A program made the translations under genes and the position numbers. From NCBI GenBank assembly GCA_000467935.1, contig KI259782.1, positions 1,322-18,513 of the forward strand: DNA of 17,192 bases. Direction: 5' to 3'. Below the pieces are notes generated by a model that saw only the letters and a program-made list of their open reading frames with translations, was not told the DNA's origin and did not search any database. Source of the DNA: Peptostreptococcaceae bacterium oral taxon 113 str. W5053 (GTDB lineage Bacteria > Bacillota > Clostridia > Tissierellales > Peptoniphilaceae). Of the stretch, positions 5,664-13,976 are shown piece by piece (the first letter of the stretch is position 1; each line of letters begins with the position of its first letter).

Positions 5664-6311
5664 TTAAGGCAGCAGGAAAAAATAGACCAATAAAACATGA
5701 GCCGTGGAGCCTAATAAGATAAAAATGTGAAAGATATCGTGAGAAGTCCACTTGCCCATATGGGGTTTTTGTATGCCGTAAATCACGCCGCCTATTGTGT
5801 AGAACAATCCTCCTGCCACTAAAAGTTCAAAGGCGATTTTATCCAAGGCGAAATACAAATCTTTGACGACAAAGAGAGCTGCCCATCCCATGATTATATA
5901 GATGCCCGTCGATAAAACTCGAGGCATATCCATCCAAAATATTTTGCATAAAATTCCAAGAAGGGCAATGACCCAAAGCCCAATCAATAGGGGAACTCCT
6001 TTACTTTTTGGTAACACATAAAGACAAAAAGGTGAATAAGAGCCGGCAATGAGAACAAAAATCATGGAGTGATCCAGTTTTTGCATAAACTTCACTAATT
6101 TTACTTTCGTAGCGGATATGGCATGATAAATCCCGCTGGTAAAATAAAGTAAACACAATGCCAAGCCAAAAATAATAGTCGATGCAAATAATGTACCGTG
6201 AAATTCTTCCGAAAATATTTGCTTCACCATAAAGAGCACCGTCACCAAAATGGATAAAAATCCGCCGATTAGATGGGTTACGGAACTAATAGGATCTCTT
6301 AACGTTTTCAT
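5664..6311 (-). CDS. Hemolysin III / PAQR-family membrane protein
   Basis: A 215-residue protein with seven predicted membrane helices. The family motifs are present: 'SGIYHAI' (His about 63), 'LDHSMIF' (Asp-His about 80-81) and 'HDIFHIFILLGSTAH' near the C-terminus. These Ser/Asp/His residues form the zinc site of PAQR proteins and are likely catalytic in lipid-linked hydrolase activity; the bacterial HlyIII role itself is unsettled. Length is normal. ATG at 6311 follows AGGAGGGAG. It is the last gene of operon 1, downstream of the transporter genes and before a terminator, which hints at a metal- or membrane-related partner role (inference). Confidence 0.9.
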   Translation of the reverse strand: MKTLRDPISSVTHLIGGFLSILVTVLFMVKQIFSEEFHGTLFASTIIFGLALCLLYFTSGIYHAISATKVKLVKFMQKLDHSMIFVLIAGSYSPFCLYVLPKSKGVPLLIGLWVIALLGILCKIFWMDMPRVLSTGIYIIMGWAALFVVKDLYFALDKIAFELLVAGGLFYTIGGVIYGIQKPHMGKWTSHDIFHIFILLGSTAHVLLVYFFLLP

Positions 6312-6358
6312 TTTGCTCCCTCCTTATGCGTTTCCTTTTTTTCTTCCCTAAAGCTTGT

Positions 6359-6550
6359 TCAATCATTTTCTTTTTTCAAAATTTTATATAGGAAAATTCC
6401 TCCTAATAAAAACATCCATCCCAATATTTTTAAAACTGTATTTATCCATGATGTAATCATGATTTTCGGAATATAAAGTCCGCCAAGAAATAAAAAAATA
6501 CTTAAAATAATACAACTTAACCCTAATAATTTAAAGCTTGTTTCGCCCAT
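6359..6550 (-). CDS. Small two-helix membrane protein of unknown function
   Basis: A 63-residue protein with two hydrophobic segments (about 7-27 and 36-55) and a Lys-rich tail (KILKKEND). ATG at 6550 overlaps the end of the upstream exporter gene by 20 nt, with a GGAAGG-like site 9 nt upstream, so it is co-translated. I recognise no family. Position between the exporter pair and hemolysin III suggests an accessory subunit, but nothing in the sequence proves it. Confidence 0.7.
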   Translation of the reverse strand: MGETSFKLLGLSCIILSIFLFLGGLYIPKIMITSWINTVLKILGWMFLLGGIFLYKILKKEND

Positions 6551-8300
6551 TTATTTTACCTTCCATCTCTTTCCATCCTTCCATTCCTTCATCAACCATA
6601 TTCATATGATAATAGATTCCTTTTAAATGCATGAGTTCTTTATGATTTCCTCGCTCTTGAATTTTTCCTTTTTCCAAGACCAAAATTTGATCTGCATCTC
6701 GAATCGTTTTAAGATGATGGGCAATAACCAAAATCGTTTTGCCATAACAAAGCCGACTCATAGCCTGTTGAATCTCTCTTTCATTATCCACGTCCACGCT
6801 GGCAGTTGCTTCATCCAAAATAATAATCGATGCATCTTTTAAAATTGCTCTGGCAATAGAAATACGTTGAGCCTCTCCTCCGGACAAAGAAGCTCCTCCT
6901 TCACCGATTATCGTATTGAATCCATAAGGAAGACGCATAATAAAATCATAACAGCATGCCTTTTTAGCCGCTTCTATCATCTCCTCTTCCGTTGCTTCCG
7001 GTTTCCCCATCATAATATTATTTTTTATGGTATCTTCAAAAAGGTATACCTTTTGAAAAACCACGCTGATTTGATCCATTAAAACCGATATGGGTATCCT
7101 TTTTATATTTTTTCCTCGTAAATAGATTTCTCCGGATTGAATATCCCAAAATCGTGCCAAAAGATTAGCAACGGTCGTTTTTCCACTTCCTGATTTGCCG
7201 ACCAATGCAATCATTTGTCCCTTCGATATACAAAAAGATATCTCATGCAAAACCTCTTCTCCTCCATAGGTAAAGGAAACATTTTTAAACTCAATTTCTT
7301 TTTCTGCGTTTTCCGGTAAAGTATCAGTCCCTGAATCGTCCAGTTCAACTTCCTTAAAAATCTCTTCAATGCGGTTTAGAGAAACTTGCATAATTGTAAG
7401 CAATACACTTTTTTGATACAGTTGTCTTAAAGGGGTGAATATATTAAATAAAAAAAGTAGCACCCCAATGAACATTGACGTACTCACCCCGCCGCTTTGC
7501 AATAAATAAAAATTTACCGCCAGGAGAACCGCCTTTCCAAATCCGTAAATGATTAGCATGTTCCGTTCTTTAGGAGCATGGTCTTCTTCAAACTCCAAAT
7601 TCGTATCTTTCATTTTTTTAAAACTTTTTCTTAAGTCAGCCGCTCCAAAACCCATTAAATTATAACTTTTAATGACTCCTAAACCATCTGTATACTCCAA
7701 AACGGACGTCGTTAAATCTTCAATGCTTTTTTGTCGCAATTCAGAATTTTTAAAGGCACCTCGTATCATCGGTTGAGCTGCTATCACAGCAATAATTTCC
7801 ACAATAAGAGCCGTATATCCCAAAAACGGATGTAAAGTAAACAAGAAAAAGGTCAAAATAATTTGTGCAAAAATACTGCTAACCACATCGGCGACAATCA
7901 TCATTGCCTGTTCTTCAATAAAAACCATGTCCGCCGATAAAACAGAACTGATTTTTCCCATATTACCCGCATTGAAATATCCCATGGGTAAATGTCTCAA
8001 ATGATGTCCAAGTTCCAGTCGTTTTTCGGCAAACACCTGATAACCTGTTCCCGACTGTAAGCGATCCGCAAAATTTTGAAAGATTGCTTGCAAAAGAAGA
8101 CAACATAGCATCCCAATTGTAGTGTAAATCACAATTCCAATGTTAGCTTTTTTTTGCATTAAAATATCGATCAAGAAAATTGCAATCATCAACGGTACAT
8201 TGGCTACAACAGCTTTCAAAAATGCAAAAAGATATGCTAAACGAATACGCTTTGCATATGCTCCCGAAAATTTAAGAATTCGATGCACCATGGCAATCAT
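6531..8300 (-). CDS. ABC transporter half exporter, IrtB/YbtQ-like (TMD-NBD)
   Basis: A 589-residue type IV-fold half transporter. Residues about 20-310 form a six-helix membrane domain. The ATPase domain has Walker A GKSGSGKTT at 368-376, Q-loop Gln 416, signature LSGGEAQR at 472-479, Walker B IIILDEAT at 492-499 and H-loop His 528. The D-loop reads 'ASVDVDNE' rather than the usual SALD, as I recall for the IrtAB/YbtPQ-like group of exporter-fold proteins that import metal-siderophores. The ATG at 8300 overlaps the upstream stop as ATGA with GGGAGG 7 nt before; a start 11 codons earlier is rejected. It should pair with the exporter half of the upstream fusion to make a heterodimer. Confidence 0.85.
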   Translation of the reverse strand: MIAMVHRILKFSGAYAKRIRLAYLFAFLKAVVANVPLMIAIFLIDILMQKKANIGIVIYTTIGMLCCLLLQAIFQNFADRLQSGTGYQVFAEKRLELGHHLRHLPMGYFNAGNMGKISSVLSADMVFIEEQAMMIVADVVSSIFAQIILTFFLFTLHPFLGYTALIVEIIAVIAAQPMIRGAFKNSELRQKSIEDLTTSVLEYTDGLGVIKSYNLMGFGAADLRKSFKKMKDTNLEFEEDHAPKERNMLIIYGFGKAVLLAVNFYLLQSGGVSTSMFIGVLLFLFNIFTPLRQLYQKSVLLTIMQVSLNRIEEIFKEVELDDSGTDTLPENAEKEIEFKNVSFTYGGEEVLHEISFCISKGQMIALVGKSGSGKTTVANLLARFWDIQSGEIYLRGKNIKRIPISVLMDQISVVFQKVYLFEDTIKNNIMMGKPEATEEEMIEAAKKACCYDFIMRLPYGFNTIIGEGGASLSGGEAQRISIARAILKDASIIILDEATASVDVDNEREIQQAMSRLCYGKTILVIAHHLKTIRDADQILVLEKGKIQERGNHKELMHLKGIYYHMNMVDEGMEGWKEMEGKINGRNKL

Positions 8301-11300
8301 AGTTGTACCTCCCGATTCTCTCGAACTTTCCAACCCCTTGTTTGTTCAGAAAACTTCCAAAGATTTTTATATTCTTTGCATTGTGCCATCAGCTCTGTAT
8401 GAGAACCTCTTGCCAAAATTTTTCCTTCGTCAAAAAGCAAAATATGATGGGCATTTATAATAGAATTTAATTTATGTGCAATGACCAACACCGTTTTACC
8501 GTATACAATCTCTTTAATCGCAAGGTTCATCTTTCGCTCATTTTCAGGATCTATAAAAGCTGTAGCTTCGTCAAAAATAACAATAGGCGCATCTTTTAAA
8601 ATGGCTCTTGCAAAAGCAATTCGTTGTCTTTGTCCACCGGAAAGTTTATTCCCCGCTTCACCTGCGAGGGTTTCATATCCCTTTTCCAGTTCTCGAATGA
8701 ATTCATCCGCTTGAGCTTTTCGTGCCGCTTCCACAACCTCTCTGTCTGTTGCGTTCGGTCTTCCCATTCGAATATTTTCCAAAATACTTTTATTAAATAA
8801 AAATGTATCTTGAGAAACATAAGCTATTTCATGATTTAAAGCTTCCAAGCTCATTTTTTTTATATTTTGTCCTCCAATGGAAATTTTTCCATCCATAAGA
8901 TCATAATAATGGACTAAGAGCTTTGCCACTGTACTTTTTCCGCTTCCACTTTTTCCGACCAGTGCTGTTATTTGTCCTTCTTTTGCTGTAAAAGAAATTC
9001 CTTTTAATACTTCCAAGTCCTGATATGCAAAATGAACATTTTGAAATTCAATATTCCAGTTTTCCCCTGAAAATTTCTCTTTCCCCGTTTTCAATTGAGT
9101 ATGATCCAAAGCTTTTTCCAAAGCTTGAATTTTATAACTTACCTGAGGAATCGCGCTGATAAAACTCATACTTCGCAAAAGTAAAGGAGAAATTCCAAAG
9201 GAAATACAGAGAATCAAAACATAACGTGCCAAACTCAACTGTCCCAACAAAATTAAAAGCACACCAAAAGGCAAAGTATATAGCAAAATTTCAGAAAAAA
9301 GACTACCGTATAAAGCCATCCAAGGCCAGGAAACTTTGTACCATTTCAAAGCAAAATCTCGATAAGAGCGAACCGAAGAAGCAAAACGTTCGCCGAATTC
9401 TCTTTGGCGATTGAATACACGCACCACTTCCATCCCGTTAACATATTCTACAATGGTATTATTTAAGCGTTTGGATGCGGCAAAATAATTTCCCATCTGA
9501 TCCATTCCTACGCGATACATTTGTCCGGAAACACTGATTCCCAGAATAATGACAAAGCAAGTAAGCAAAGTCAATTGCCAATCAACAGCAAGCATAAAAA
9601 GCAAAGACACAATAACGACTGTCAAATTGGCAATTCCTTCCGGAATCATATGAGCCAAAAGAAGTTCAATGGATTCAATATCATCTGTAAACAATTTTTT
9701 TATTGCTCCGCTTCCCATTTCTTGTATTGTTCCTAAAGGCTGTGCTTCCATACGTTCCTGTAAAAAACAGCGAATATTTTCCAAAGTACTAAAAGCCGCT
9801 CTATGGGAAATTTGCAGTCCATAAATATACAAAACCGCATAAAGAATTTCAAAAACAAAAACCAAAGCAACTATTTTTCCTGCCCAAGAAAAAGTTGGAA
9901 TAATCCCCTTCAATAAAAGTTCAATACATTGATAAATTAAAAAATACGGCAAAACACTTGCCACCGCTCCTATAATCATAAAAAAAGTCGCTCGATAAAT
10001 CAAATTCTTTCGTTCTCCCGCATACTCCAAAATCTTTCCCACAGAACTCTTTTTATCTCTCTTACTGCTTGTATTTTCATCACTTTCACGCAAAAAATAA
10101 GTTAAAATCCTTTCCGAGCTCCCTTCATTAAGAGGATAAAACGAAAGTACCCTACCTTTTTCTATATGTAAAACATGTGTACAACATCGCATAATCAATT
10201 CCGGATCATGGGTGATAATCAAAAAAAGTTCCGCTTTTTCTTTTACTCCGTTTAAAAGTTTACCAAAGTGTTCCATCCCTAAATGATCCAATCCGCTTGT
10301 AGGCTCATCGAAAATGAGAACCTCTTTTTTTGCACAGAGCGCCGATGCAATGGCAACTCTTTGTTTTTGCCCTCCGGATAAAGATGCCGGATGACGATCT
10401 TTTAAATCCAAAAGCCCCAGTCCGTTTAAAATATCTTCCGCTTCCTTCGTACTTACCTGTGCATTCATAGTCACTTCTTCTATTACACTATCCGAAAAAA
10501 GTTGGCGATTTACATCTTGCATAACCATAAAGCTCCGGCGGGAACGTTCTTTCGCTGTTAAATATGTACCGCCAATAGCCACACTTCCACTTGAGGAAAT
10601 TAAACCGGTCAATGCCTCCGCCAAAGTACTTTTACCCGATCCGTTATCTCCAATTAAAGCAATCACTCCTTTTTGTGGAAGTGTAATTCTCTCTATATCC
10701 AAAATCCTCGTCGAACCTCGACTACAAATTAAATCTAAAGTTTCTAAAGCTGGTTTAACATTTAAAAACTCCGGTTTTTTTATAGAAAAATACTTTAACT
10801 CTTTTAAATCGGTACAACGTAAACCCAACTTTTCCCGTTCTCCTTCTCCTAATTTCTTCATGTCCTCAGCAGTAAAAACTTTTTCAATTCGTCCTCCACG
10901 CATATAAATAAAACGATCTGCCAAATCCATCATATAATAGAGTCGATGTTCCGCTACTATGACTGTTTTCCCTTCAGACTTAATTTTACAAAGCATTTTT
11001 CTTAATCTTTGAATTGCCCGTTTATCTAAATTAGACGAGGGTTCGTCCATAACAAAAATTCCAGGCTCCGATGCATAGACAGAAGCACATGCAATTTGCT
11101 GTTTTTCTCCACCAGACAACTCAAAAATATTTCGATCCATCAAAAAATCCAATTGCATGTCCGCTTTGGCTTTGTTCATACGACGTATCATTTCTTCTCT
11201 TGAGATCCCTTGATTTTCTAAGCTAAATGCCAACTCTCCTGTAGTATCGATGTTAAAAAACTGACTTTTAGGATTTTGAAATACGCTTCCCACGATTTCT

Positions 11301-11548
11301 GCCGTAGAAGACAACTCTTCTTTATTTACACAGAATTCATCAATCATCACATTTCCTTTTAACTCCCCCTCATAAAAATGAGGAACCAGTCCATTAATTA
11401 AACGAGTTAACGTCGTCTTTCCACAACCGCTCTCTCCACAAAGTACAACGAATTCTCCATCCGCAATTTCCAATTGTATATCTAAAACTCCATCACCGGT
11501 CCCGTGTTCTCCACCATAGCGAAAACAAACATCCTTAAATCGAATCAA
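8297..11548 (-). CDS. Fusion of a double ECF ATPase with a half ABC exporter (three ATPase domains)
   Basis: A 1083-residue protein. Residues 1-490 are an EcfA1/EcfA2-type pair: Walker A GESGCGKT 38-45, signature LSGGEKQQ 144-151, Walker B IFVMDEP about 164-170; then Walker A GDNGSGKST 300-308, LSGGQKQR 390-397, VLIFDEP 410-416. A charged linker (about 490-505) leads to a six-helix membrane domain (about 519-800) and a third ATPase: Walker A GKSGSGKST 865-873, LSGGQRQR 969-976, VIFDEAT 990-996, D-loop 'AFIDPENE'. All catalytic motifs look intact. The best start is TTG at 11548 (LIRFKDV), one base after the EcfT stop with GGGAGGG 6 nt upstream; ATGs upstream lie within ecfT. Normally these would be two genes. 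A GTG at 10042 near the junction could allow a separate exporter product. Confidence 0.9.
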   Translation of the reverse strand: MIRFKDVCFRYGGEHGTGDGVLDIQLEIADGEFVVLCGESGCGKTTLTRLINGLVPHFYEGELKGNVMIDEFCVNKEELSSTAEIVGSVFQNPKSQFFNIDTTGELAFSLENQGISREEMIRRMNKAKADMQLDFLMDRNIFELSGGEKQQIACASVYASEPGIFVMDEPSSNLDKRAIQRLRKMLCKIKSEGKTVIVAEHRLYYMMDLADRFIYMRGGRIEKVFTAEDMKKLGEGEREKLGLRCTDLKELKYFSIKKPEFLNVKPALETLDLICSRGSTRILDIERITLPQKGVIALIGDNGSGKSTLAEALTGLISSSGSVAIGGTYLTAKERSRRSFMVMQDVNRQLFSDSVIEEVTMNAQVSTKEAEDILNGLGLLDLKDRHPASLSGGQKQRVAIASALCAKKEVLIFDEPTSGLDHLGMEHFGKLLNGVKEKAELFLIITHDPELIMRCCTHVLHIEKGRVLSFYPLNEGSSERILTYFLRESDENTSSKRDKKSSVGKILEYAGERKNLIYRATFFMIIGAVASVLPYFLIYQCIELLLKGIIPTFSWAGKIVALVFVFEILYAVLYIYGLQISHRAAFSTLENIRCFLQERMEAQPLGTIQEMGSGAIKKLFTDDIESIELLLAHMIPEGIANLTVVIVSLLFMLAVDWQLTLLTCFVIILGISVSGQMYRVGMDQMGNYFAASKRLNNTIVEYVNGMEVVRVFNRQREFGERFASSVRSYRDFALKWYKVSWPWMALYGSLFSEILLYTLPFGVLLILLGQLSLARYVLILCISFGISPLLLRSMSFISAIPQVSYKIQALEKALDHTQLKTGKEKFSGENWNIEFQNVHFAYQDLEVLKGISFTAKEGQITALVGKSGSGKSTVAKLLVHYYDLMDGKISIGGQNIKKMSLEALNHEIAYVSQDTFLFNKSILENIRMGRPNATDREVVEAARKAQADEFIRELEKGYETLAGEAGNKLSGGQRQRIAFARAILKDAPIVIFDEATAFIDPENERKMNLAIKEIVYGKTVLVIAHKLNSIINAHHILLFDEGKILARGSHTELMAQCKEYKNLWKFSEQTRGWKVRENREVQL

Positions 11549-11549
11549 T

Positions 11550-12284
11550 TTATGCCCTCCCATAAATGATAACATATACATCTATAATCAAAAATACCGA
11601 CATTACGATATAATCGGTCACTCTTAACTTTACTTCTTCATAAGAAGTTCTTTTCCGTTTTGCATCTAACCCTCGTGCCAAAGATGCTGATGCAAGTTCA
11701 TCCATCACCGATATACAACTAAAAAGAAGAGGGATTAAAATATATTCAATCGTCTTTAAAGGTGCTCTTACAATTGCTCCCGGTTCAAGAGAAATCCCTC
11801 GAAATGCCATTGCTTTTCTAACGCCAATCCATTCATCTTTTACTGTAGGAATAAATCGAAGTAAAACAGAAATCGCTATAATCATTCCAAGCGGCAAATG
11901 CATCGCTGTTAAAGAGGAAAGAAATTGACTAATCCTTGTAGTTTGAATCAAAAGCACCAAAGAAAGAACCATAGGCATGCTATACATAAAAATCATAATC
12001 AGTCCGTTCAATATTCCTATCACAACAGACGAGCCTGTACGGGATATTGCCATGGCATAACGAAGATATTGAAACACAATAATTGCAAAATAGCACTTTA
12101 CGGCAAACCATTTTTTACCGCAAAGTGCTAAAACTAAACAAAGTCCTGTACTGAATACCAAATACGGAATAGCGTTAAAACAAAATGTACTTAAAATCAT
12201 GCCGGAAAAAAAGATCATCATTTTTGTTCGCGGATCTAATTTCACTATTCCCTTGGTATCGTCACCATACAATTCAAATTTCAC
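11550..12284 (-). CDS. EcfT transmembrane component, cassette 1
   Basis: A 244-residue membrane protein with the EcfT signature: N-terminal 'VKLDPRTKMMIFF', several helices, then the coupling region 'RFIPTVKDEWIGVRKAMAFRGI' split by short helices and 'SLARGLD', giving two good Arg-Gly docking motifs (FRG and ARG). It links the S component to the ATPase domains of the next gene. Start is GTG at 12284, immediately after the S-component stop, with only a weak AGG-type site, so translation probably couples to the upstream gene. Its stop is one base before the TTG of the fusion gene. Confidence 0.9.
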   Translation of the reverse strand: MKFELYGDDTKGIVKLDPRTKMMIFFSGMILSTFCFNAIPYLVFSTGLCLVLALCGKKWFAVKCYFAIIVFQYLRYAMAISRTGSSVVIGILNGLIMIFMYSMPMVLSLVLLIQTTRISQFLSSLTAMHLPLGMIIAISVLLRFIPTVKDEWIGVRKAMAFRGISLEPGAIVRAPLKTIEYILIPLLFSCISVMDELASASLARGLDAKRKRTSYEEVKLRVTDYIVMSVFLIIDVYVIIYGRA

Positions 12285-12890
12285 TTAAATTACGCCTGCC
12301 TTTACAAAATGTTTTTTTATTAAATTCTTGGCAATGAAAACTCCGATAACCCCTCCAAGAACTGCACCGCCCAAAATAGCATACCATATCCAATCTGGTG
12401 TTATTTCAGCAAGATGTTGTGCATGCTCAACTCCTCTATATCCTGCCGTAAGAGAAAGAAATTTATCTCGATTATAAAGAAGCATCATGGTCGGTGCCGC
12501 CATATTTAAATTGAAAACTACAAAAGATAACAAATACATTCTTTTTGACTTGTATTTTCCAAGATAGATCACCAACTCAGCAACAAGTGTAGTTGCCAAT
12601 GCAAAAATAGCACTATATAAATTAGATGAACAAGCTATAAGAGCAAATAAAATACCGAGAATAAGTGCTGCACCGAATTTATGAAGTTTTATCACATATA
12701 TCATATAAACCGTAGCACATATCAAACCCACCGTAAAGGGAGCCGCAAGGTATAATACAGGAGAGATCATGCTAGATCCCATTACAATAATCAACATCAA
12801 AACTAAATAAACCGCTCCAAAAGCACCTGCATAAATCAAATCTTTCGTTTTCATCTTTTTATTATTTTTTGTTTGTACCGTTGTATTCAT
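12285..12890 (-). CDS. ECF transporter S component, Trep_Strep/MptD family (cassette 1)
   Basis: A 201-residue protein with a polar, Lys/Asn-rich N-terminus (1-15) and about six membrane helices. 'DLIYAGAFGAVYLVLMLIIV' carries the small-residue helix-packing pattern of S components, and size and layout match the Trep_Strep family, as does the S component at 2834-3421. It would bind the substrate of the operon 1 importer. ATG at 12890 is chosen; AAAGGAGG lies rather far upstream (14 nt to the ATG), so initiation may be weak or regulated. First gene of a six-gene operon (S, T, fusion, exporter, 63-aa protein, hemolysin III). Confidence 0.8.
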   Translation of the reverse strand: MNTTVQTKNNKKMKTKDLIYAGAFGAVYLVLMLIIVMGSSMISPVLYLAAPFTVGLICATVYMIYVIKLHKFGAALILGILFALIACSSNLYSAIFALATTLVAELVIYLGKYKSKRMYLLSFVVFNLNMAAPTMMLLYNRDKFLSLTAGYRGVEHAQHLAEITPDWIWYAILGGAVLGGVIGVFIAKNLIKKHFVKAGVI

Positions 12891-12913
12891 AGAAATATGA
12901 TATCCTCCTTTTT

Positions 12914-12929
12914 GTTAGTTTATGCTAAC
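12914..12929. promoter_or_regulatory. Candidate operator GTTAG-N6-CTAAC for operon 1
   Basis: The plus-strand sequence GTTAGTTTATGCTAAC is a perfect 5-bp inverted repeat with a 6-bp centre, placed just after the -10 box and before the ribosome site. A related site lies at the same place in front of operon 2. The TTAG/CTAA half-sites recall DtxR-type iron boxes but do not match the DtxR consensus well, so the regulator is unassigned. Confidence 0.55.
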
Positions 12930-12932
12930 TAT

Positions 12933-12961
12933 AGTATAAGCCACAACTTTTTCTATGTCAA
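12933..12961 (-). promoter_or_regulatory. Promoter of ECF/exporter operon 1
   Basis: On the minus strand TTGACA (12961-12956), 17-nt spacer, TATACT (12938-12933). This is a near-consensus housekeeping promoter, 43 bp upstream of the first gene. Confidence 0.85.
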
Positions 12962-13037
12962 TAAAAAATATTCATAAACAATTATGGGATCTCTTAAATG
13001 CCAAGACATCTCTTCTTCCGTTCGACAAACTTTAATT

Positions 13038-13919
13038 TTAATTTTCCCTTTGACTTAAGTATTCATAAAACCACCGATGAAGCTGCTTCATCTCATCCGG
13101 CGCTTTCATAGAATGTCGATACATAAATTTATCACCAAAGTTGCTGTTAAAGAGAACAGATAATCCGACTCCTAAGAAAAAAACAGGCAAAACTCTAAAT
13201 AAATTTATTTTTCCCGGCGAAAGTTTCATGCCCGATCGATAAAGTTTTTTGCAATTTTCTTTAATTTGTCTTGCAGTTTCAAGCATCTGCCTGAAATTTT
13301 TGCCTACTTTCTGCGGGCATTCGGTTTCATAATAAGCATCTCCGATCGGGACAACAACAGCCAAATGACAGATTTGCCATATATGCATATCCGGCACGAT
13401 TTGATAAGGAATTCGAGATCGTTGAAAGATAGTTTGTAGTTTTCTCACTCGCTCGCTATTTTCTCCGCCAATCTCGGCAAAAGATGTCTTTTGGATCATG
13501 CCTGGCGTCAAACTTGCGTCCAATACATTTTCCTCTATACTTCCTCCTGCACCTGGAAATGCAGGCAATATTCTACCTTTTCCGCAAATATTTTCCCAGC
13601 TGTCATAATCATCCAAAGAATTGACCATGGTAACAATGGTGTTGCTTTGATTTTCTTTCAGCTCCCGCAAAGCTTCATAGACTTGATGCCCCTTTACCGT
13701 GAGAAAAATAAAATCATAGGTATCTTCACAAAATAACTTACTGATGATATGTACCTTTGCATAGTATTGTTTTTCTTTTTTCAAAAAAATCAAACCTTTT
13801 TCTTTTAAAGCTTCCAGGCGTTTACCTCGAGCATAAACCGTAACATCATATCCCGCCTGGGAGAATAGCGTTGCATAAAGGGAACCAATTACACCTGCGC
13901 CATAGATTAACAATCTCAA
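13038..13919 (-). CDS. Ketopantoate reductase-family (ApbA/PanE) NADP-dependent oxidoreductase
   Basis: A 293-residue protein. The N-terminal Rossmann motif is GAGVIGS (residues 7-13), followed by 'YARGKRLEALKEKGL' where Arg would bind the NADP phosphate. 'DFIFLTVKGHQV' and 'TMVNSLDDYDSW' occupy the places of the family's 'TVKxxQ' and 'NG' motifs; the usual NG is NS here. The C-terminal helical domain is more divergent than in true PanE, with a hydrophobic stretch near 'VLPVFFLGVGLSVLF'. A role in pantothenate synthesis is therefore doubtful; a paralogous 2-oxoacid or other ketoreductase is likely. Start is TTG at 13919 with GAGGTGA upstream. It follows two decayed genes on the same strand. 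Confidence 0.75.
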   Translation of the reverse strand: MRLLIYGAGVIGSLYATLFSQAGYDVTVYARGKRLEALKEKGLIFLKKEKQYYAKVHIISKLFCEDTYDFIFLTVKGHQVYEALRELKENQSNTIVTMVNSLDDYDSWENICGKGRILPAFPGAGGSIEENVLDASLTPGMIQKTSFAEIGGENSERVRKLQTIFQRSRIPYQIVPDMHIWQICHLAVVVPIGDAYYETECPQKVGKNFRQMLETARQIKENCKKLYRSGMKLSPGKINLFRVLPVFFLGVGLSVLFNSNFGDKFMYRHSMKAPDEMKQLHRWFYEYLSQREN

Positions 13920-13976
13920 ATTTAACTCACCTCAGCTTAAACTACCCCATAAAATCCCTTCTATAATAATTAAATG

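Noticed and set aside
11549..11581. ATG starts giving a 1094-residue fusion protein
   Set aside because: They lie inside the end of ecfT without ribosome sites; TTG at 11548 has GGGAGGG at the right distance and matches the usual ECF ATPase N-terminus.
12914..12929. Calling the shared motif a DtxR or Fur iron box
   Set aside because: Half-sites resemble TTAG/CTAA but spacing and flanks do not fit the DtxR, MntR or Fur consensus closely enough to name the regulator.
12891..12932. Riboswitch in front of ECF operon 1
   Set aside because: The leader is only about 35 nt, enough for an operator but not for a known riboswitch fold.
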